From assembly GCA_013286075.1 (NCBI GenBank), contig JABDGJ010000025.1, forward strand, positions 3,952 through 13,575: 9,624 bases of DNA. Direction: 5' to 3'. Shown here one piece after another: positions 6,860 to 9,624 of this stretch. Each line of letters opens with the position of its first letter. Position 1 is the first letter of the stretch. The notes under the pieces were generated by a model. The model was not told the origin of the DNA. It saw only the letters and a program-made list of their open reading frames with translations, and made no database searches. The stretch is from Chlamydiota bacterium. Its GTDB lineage: Bacteria; Chlamydiota; Chlamydiia; Chlamydiales; Parachlamydiaceae. The translations under genes and the position numbers were made by a program.

Positions 6860-6913
6860 CTATAGTGGATTAATTTTAAAATTAATCCGCTATAGTTTGT
6901 CTATCTTTTTTTT
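6860..6913 (+). terminator. Long palindromic terminator between convergent operons
   Basis: Left arm 6860-6877 (starts CTATAGTGGATT) and right arm 6878-6895 (ends AATCCGCTATAG) are complementary over 18 positions with a single T-G pair, centred on TTTTAAAA. It is followed on the plus strand by TTTGT and a run of eight T at 6906-6913. It closes the YtxH operon. The convergent minus-strand gene ends inside the right arm (stop at 6882-6884), so the element may serve both directions, although no T-run lies on the minus side. Confidence 0.7.
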
Positions 6914-7256
6914 CTGACCGAATGGAATGCCCAGAAACAAAAGAGCCTATTCCAAAAAAAAGACAAATCATTGTAATCCCATCTTTCAGCACGAAGGCAT
7001 GATTGTTAAAATACAGACCACTCATGAAATTAGGGGTTTTAAAAAAGACAAGAAATCCCAATACGACAAAAAGAGAGGATAAGCCCAAAAAAACATATTT
7101 ATATAATAAGTTTTTTAATTTTTCTTTAATATCAAAATTATTTGTTTCTTTTTTTGAGATTTTACCGTCTATTTTTTCTGGCACGGACGTGTAAAATAAT
7201 TCTTCCATGACAAGAAATTTGCGTAGAGTATGTGAAGGCTTTTGATACATTATCAT
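6882..7256 (-). CDS. Hypothetical protein with two transmembrane helices
   Basis: I do not recognise this 124-residue protein. The N-terminal 50 residues are polar and charged, followed by helix 1 (about 53-72, 'KYVFLGLSSLFVVLGFLVFF'), a short loop, and helix 2 (about 90-110, 'ITMICLFFGIGSFVSG'), ending in a basic tail 'SIRSEKKDRQ'. By the positive-inside rule both ends are probably cytoplasmic. Starts at 7256 (ATG) or 7250 (ATG) are nearly equivalent, and neither has a clear Shine-Dalgarno; a third ATG lies at 7208. A good promoter match lies just upstream, which supports it being a real gene. Its last codons overlap the palindrome at 6860-6895. Confidence 0.6.
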   Translation of the reverse strand: MIMYQKPSHTLRKFLVMEELFYTSVPEKIDGKISKKETNNFDIKEKLKNLLYKYVFLGLSSLFVVLGFLVFFKTPNFMSGLYFNNHAFVLKDGITMICLFFGIGSFVSGHSIRSEKKDRQTIAD

Positions 7257-7281
7257 ACCATATGTTATTTATTTATAATAA

Positions 7282-7310
7282 CTTATAACAAAATGTTAAG
7301 ATAAGATCAA
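7282..7310 (-). promoter_or_regulatory. Candidate sigma-70-type promoter for the two-helix protein
   Basis: Read on the minus strand: TTGATC (7310-7305), exactly 17 bases, then TATAAG (7287-7282), matching 4/6 and 5/6 of consensus. Transcription would start near 7275, giving a leader of about 20 bases to the ATG at 7256. Confidence 0.5.
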
Positions 7311-7346
7311 GGTAAAAAAGTAATTTACAATTGAAAGGGGAATAAC

Positions 7347-7369
7347 CTGCGCAGAAAATATCTGCGCAG
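7347..7369 (-). terminator. CTGCGCAG hairpin after the carbonic anhydrase gene
   Basis: Two copies of the self-complementary octamer CTGCGCAG (7347-7354 and 7362-7369) are separated by 7 bases, giving an 8-bp GC-rich stem 6 bases beyond the stop codon. On the minus strand the stem is followed by GTTATTCCCC, so there is no proper T-run. It could be a transcript-end hairpin or a small repeat. It shares the 12-mer AATATCTGCGCA with the element at 2033-2079. Confidence 0.5.
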
Positions 7370-7375
7370 TTAATC

Positions 7376-8059
7376 TTAGGTACAGTTATTAATGATAAAA
7401 ATTTCTTTAGCTTTTCCTGTTCTCAGGCTATACACCGATCCAACAATAATAATTTGACCACTTTGTAGAGCATTTGAAATAATAATCGAGTTATTTATCA
7501 ATTGGTTAGCCGTATACACAACATTTGCTATAATAGATTCTTCAAGCGCATTCGGACCATAAATATCGATTCCCGCAGCAATAATCGCTCTTTCAATAGG
7601 AATAAGAACGGCATGAAAAATGCCATTTTCCGGATCTATTACACCCCCATTTTCTCTTAAACGATCAAGCGCACCTATCACAGCACCGCAATTTTCATGA
7701 CCCATGACAACAACTGTGGTTACATCCCATGTATGAACTGCAAATGCAATACTATCAATTACTTGGTCACCAGCTGTATTTCCTGCCACGCGGGGGCAAA
7801 AAATTCTACCCAATCCTTGATTGAAAATAAGTTCTGGAGGAGTTCTTGAATCTGCACAAGAGAGGACCACAAAGGCGGGGTTTTGTCCATTTGCAGTTTT
7901 CTTTCTTTGCTTGGTATATTTTGGTTTGTGAATAAATTCTTTATTGGCTTTTTGCAGATAATGCCAATCTTGTTGTGATCCACATTCATCTGATGATGAT
8001 TGAGCCCAGCTATTCGAAAAGACAACTAGGAGGAGCATTAAAAAAAATTTAACCTTCAT
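7376..8059 (-). CDS. Exported beta-class carbonic anhydrase
   Basis: Zinc enzyme interconverting CO2 and bicarbonate, predicted to be periplasmic. The 227-residue product starts with a signal peptide (MKVKFFLMLLLVVFSNSWA, cleavage after residue 19). Beta-class motifs: 'VVLSCADSRTPPE' with zinc ligand C68 and the D70-R72 dyad, 'RVAGN' at about 90-94, and 'VVVMGHENCGAV' with zinc ligands H121 and C124. Length without the signal is about 208 residues, normal for the class. Start: ATG 8059 with AGGGA about seven bases upstream (8070-8066), in a small AAAGGATCCCTTT palindrome. Extra cysteines are at 26 and 226, near the two ends of the mature chain, plus C88. A GC-rich hairpin follows the stop. 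Promoter not clear in the very AT-rich 8100-8130 region. Confidence 0.93.
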   Translation of the reverse strand: MKVKFFLMLLLVVFSNSWAQSSSDECGSQQDWHYLQKANKEFIHKPKYTKQRKKTANGQNPAFVVLSCADSRTPPELIFNQGLGRIFCPRVAGNTAGDQVIDSIAFAVHTWDVTTVVVMGHENCGAVIGALDRLRENGGVIDPENGIFHAVLIPIERAIIAAGIDIYGPNALEESIIANVVYTANQLINNSIIISNALQSGQIIIVGSVYSLRTGKAKEIFIINNCT

Positions 8060-8193
8060 AAAGGATCCCTTTGATTTGTTTGTAAGGACTCCCGTTTATG
8101 TATATAAATTTTTTTTAAATTTCAATATATGCTTCAATTCTCCGATAAATGTAGATGTTCCTTTAATTAATCGTGCTAATCGATGCAGTTCTC

Positions 8194-8586
8194 CTATTCA
8201 GCTTTGCTTTTAAGATAGCGACCTAAATTGAGAACACCAATGATTGTGAAGCCTGCGGATGATAGATAGAGATATAAAGTAAAGAATTCAGAAAATGGTC
8301 CATCGTCATGGTCTCTATTGTAATCTCCCCATTTCTTAAAGAGGTATGCGGTTCCTAAGTCGCATAGTCCAGTTTCGCAAAACTTCCTTTTTTCGATTTC
8401 TTGAATTTTTTTTGCGAAAATTTGCTCTTTTGCTGCAGATCGAACAAGGTGGGTTGAGAATTGCCGATGAAGGTATGTGCAGGGAGGTATGGAAAAAAGA
8501 GGCCGAGTATTTTTTGGAAGTTGCTTTGCAAGCGGGATAACTGTTTGTTCTAGGTAAGGGGAAAAACCAGATCGAATGGAATGCAT
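8194..8586 (-). CDS. Hypothetical protein with one C-terminal transmembrane helix
   Basis: I do not recognise this 130-residue protein. The N-terminal 65 residues are basic and polar, with no signal peptide. They are followed by 'FCETGLCDLGTAYLFKKWGDY' (cysteines 70 and 75), an acidic patch 'RDHDDGPFSE', one hydrophobic helix at about 100-118, and a short basic end. It should be a tail-anchored-like or single-pass membrane protein. The start is set by the Shine-Dalgarno AGGAG at 8599-8595: the ATG at 8592 lies too close, while the ATG at 8586 lies 8 bases away. A 17-base-spaced promoter lies upstream. The plus-strand open frame opposite it has no ribosome site or family features and is ignored. 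Confidence 0.62.
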   Translation of the reverse strand: MHSIRSGFSPYLEQTVIPLAKQLPKNTRPLFSIPPCTYLHRQFSTHLVRSAAKEQIFAKKIQEIEKRKFCETGLCDLGTAYLFKKWGDYNRDHDDGPFSEFFTLYLYLSSAGFTIIGVLNLGRYLKSKAE

Positions 8587-8594
8587 ATTCATCT

Positions 8595-8599
8595 CCTAT
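8595..8599 (-). promoter_or_regulatory. Shine-Dalgarno deciding the start at 8586
   Basis: AGGAG on the minus strand is only 2 bases from the first ATG (8592) but 8 bases from the second in-frame ATG (8586), so translation should begin at the second. Confidence 0.6.
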
Positions 8600-8649
8600 T
8601 CTGTTTTTTATGCTTCTTCTTGAGGTATCAGAGAAACAGATTTCTAATT

Positions 8650-8678
8650 TGTATATCCTTTTTCAAAATAAATGTAAA
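8650..8678 (-). promoter_or_regulatory. Candidate sigma-70-type promoter for the one-helix hypothetical gene
   Basis: On the minus strand TTTACA (8678-8673, 5/6 consensus) and TATACA (8655-8650, 4/6) are 17 bases apart. The transcript would start near 8643, with a leader of about 57 bases. Confidence 0.45.
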
Positions 8679-8695
8679 AGAGCTAATCCGTCTTG

Positions 8696-8722
8696 AAAAA
8701 TATTCCTTTTAGTAGGGAAAAT
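8696..8722 (-). terminator. Weak candidate terminator of the amidotransferase gene
   Basis: On the minus strand ATTTTCC (8722-8716) pairs with GGAATAT (8706-8700) with one mismatch and a 9-base loop, followed by TTTT. It sits 13 bases after the stop codon and just before the next promoter. The stem is weak. Confidence 0.3.
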
Positions 8723-8735
8723 GGACGTTATAAAA

Positions 8736-9416
8736 TCATCTGCTGGACATCTGTTTTATAAGAGAATCTAAAAAGAGGTAGAGCAGTTGATGGGTGGTGG
8801 AAAAATCAAAAGTGGATACGTTTTCTAATAGAGCAGCTTTTTCAGGAAAGTCTATTGTCATAGATTTTATTAATTCAAAATCGGCTTCTAGATGGCATTG
8901 AAATCCATAGACTACTTTCGCAAAACGTACAATTTGTACAGGACATCCTGCACTTTCTGCCAAAACAACAGAGTCTTTGGAGAGCTCTGACATTTGGCTG
9001 TGAAAATGAAATACCTCAAAGGAATTTGGTAATAAACTGACAATGGGATCCAACTTGGCATTATTATTCAACCATATAGGGCTTAACCCAATTTCTTTAA
9101 CAGGACTTTCAACTGTAGTAGCACCTAGAATCTCTCCTAAAAGCTGCATACCAAAACAGATCCCAATGACTGGTTTATCTAATAAAATAGCTTCTTTAAG
9201 ATATTTCTTTTCTTCTGCAAGTTGTAAAGCGATCTTTGGGTCTGATGTAAAAAAAGGGCCTCCAAGAACTATAATAAGGTCTAATTCATCTAATGGATGC
9301 TTTGGTTGTTCTAAGATAAAGTTAGAAGAAAGCAACTCATAGCCCCTACTTTCTGCCCATTGACTTATAGAGGCAGGAGGTTCTGGATCGATATGAAGAA
9401 GGCAGCCAATTTTCAT
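8736..9416 (-). CDS. Class-I glutamine amidotransferase-like protein (GMP synthase-type GATase1)
   Basis: 226-residue stand-alone GATase1 domain, cytoplasmic. The catalytic triad is intact: nucleophile C87 in 'VIGICFGMQLLGE', and H175 with E177 in 'GFQCHLEAD'. The oxyanion-loop 'IIVLGGP' lies at 48-54. It resembles the glutaminase half of GMP synthase but has no synthetase domain, placing it in the broad 'GMP synthase-like' group. Such proteins may act as glutaminases for a partner or as gamma-glutamyl hydrolases (C26-like). The start ATG at 9416 overlaps the TGA of the upstream pterin dehydratase by 4 bases (ATGA) and has no clear Shine-Dalgarno, so translation is probably coupled. Substrate unknown. 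Confidence 0.85.
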   Translation of the reverse strand: MKIGCLLHIDPEPPASISQWAESRGYELLSSNFILEQPKHPLDELDLIIVLGGPFFTSDPKIALQLAEEKKYLKEAILLDKPVIGICFGMQLLGEILGATTVESPVKEIGLSPIWLNNNAKLDPIVSLLPNSFEVFHFHSQMSELSKDSVVLAESAGCPVQIVRFAKVVYGFQCHLEADFELIKSMTIDFPEKAALLENVSTFDFSTTHQLLYLFLDSLIKQMSSR

Positions 9417-9624
9417 GCAGTAGAAAGATCGTCAAGATCATGAGCGTAGGAAAAATCTACTTTACTTAATCCACCCGCATTGTGAGTCCAAATAGAAATT
9501 TCTACAAATTTATAACCAAAAAGCATCTCGGGGTGATGGTTCACAGTTTCTGCAAACTGAACCACAGCATCCACAAATTCTTTTGCCTTCGGATAAGAAT
9601 CAAAATTATACCGTTTCTTCAAGA
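9413..9624 (-). CDS. phhB: Pterin-4a-carbinolamine dehydratase, 5' end outside the window
   Basis: Enzyme that dehydrates 4a-hydroxytetrahydrobiopterin during recycling of the pterin cofactor of aromatic amino acid hydroxylases. The visible 69 residues contain the family signature: 'NHHPEMLFGYKFVEIS' with the His-His-Pro at 29-31, then 'WTHNAGGLSKVDFSYA' with T46-H47 and D56. Full-length members have about 95-115 residues, and the frame is open to the window edge. The TTG at 9622 is therefore unlikely to be the true start, and about 25-40 N-terminal residues should lie outside. It overlaps the amidotransferase start by 4 bases. The symbol is by family only; whether a pterin-dependent hydroxylase exists in this genome cannot be seen. 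Confidence 0.88.
   Translation of the reverse strand, partial: LKKRYNFDSYPKAKEFVDAVVQFAETVNHHPEMLFGYKFVEISIWTHNAGGLSKVDFSYAHDLDDLSTA

Noticed and set aside
8165..8184. Short direct repeat TAATCG-TGC-TAATCG after the one-helix gene
   Set aside because: Two 6-base copies only; no array, hairpin with T-run, or link to another site.
8346..8540. 64-codon plus-strand open frame opposite the one-helix hypothetical gene
   Set aside because: It has no Shine-Dalgarno and no recognisable motif, and it lies fully antisense to a better supported gene.
1..9624. Mobile element, CRISPR, toxin-antitoxin or defence system
   Set aside because: No transposase, integrase, nuclease, methylase, repeat-spacer array or tRNA gene was seen, and the genes look like ordinary chromosomal housekeeping or envelope genes.

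Overview
This AT-rich window (roughly 35-38% GC by eye) looks like chromosomal DNA of a small-genome, host-associated bacterium. My best guess is an environmental chlamydia (Parachlamydiales: Parachlamydia, Protochlamydia, Simkania or Rhabdochlamydia type). A Legionella-like organism is the main alternative. The guess rests on the gene mix: a GNAT protein of the 'EYPYLY...FWxxxGY' type, an exported amine oxidase, an exported beta-carbonic anhydrase, a multi-copy YtxH operon, and short hypothetical membrane proteins. No 16S rRNA, tRNA, phage, IS or CRISPR signal is present, so the assignment is inference.

Plus-strand half (1-6851). A 5'-truncated GNAT acetyltransferase overlaps by 4 bases an exported FAD-dependent amine oxidase, and a hairpin followed by nine T closes this pair (2132-2170). 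Next come two ion-coupled membrane transporters: a YbaL-type CPA2 cation/proton antiporter with an RCK (TrkA-N) domain, and an AGCS-family sodium/amino-acid symporter. A compact three-gene operon follows: a DUF948 (YtxG-like) membrane coiled-coil protein, a protein with two tandem YtxH domains, and a 76-residue YtxH protein with a very basic tail. It ends at a 36-base near-perfect palindrome (6860-6895) followed by a T-rich stretch.

Minus-strand half (9624 down to 6882). From the right edge: a 5'-truncated pterin-4a-carbinolamine dehydratase overlapping by 4 bases a class-I glutamine-amidotransferase-like protein; a one-helix hypothetical protein with its own promoter; an exported beta-carbonic anhydrase followed by a GC-rich hairpin; and a two-helix hypothetical protein with a good candidate promoter, whose last codons lie inside the palindrome shared with the convergent YtxH operon.

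No gene-free stretch exceeds 300 bases. The longest is 2024-2247, holding a TGCGCA-bounded hairpin, an intrinsic terminator and a weak promoter. The others are 3943-4017, 5380-5503, 7257-7375, 8060-8193 and 8587-8735. The most unusual items are the DUF948/YtxH/YtxH operon (cysteine-rich first repeat, shared C-terminal G-x-x-[LV]-W motif, histone-like tail), the TGCGCA hairpins after two unrelated genes, and the possible acetyltransferase plus amine oxidase pair. I see no clear new defence or mobile system.
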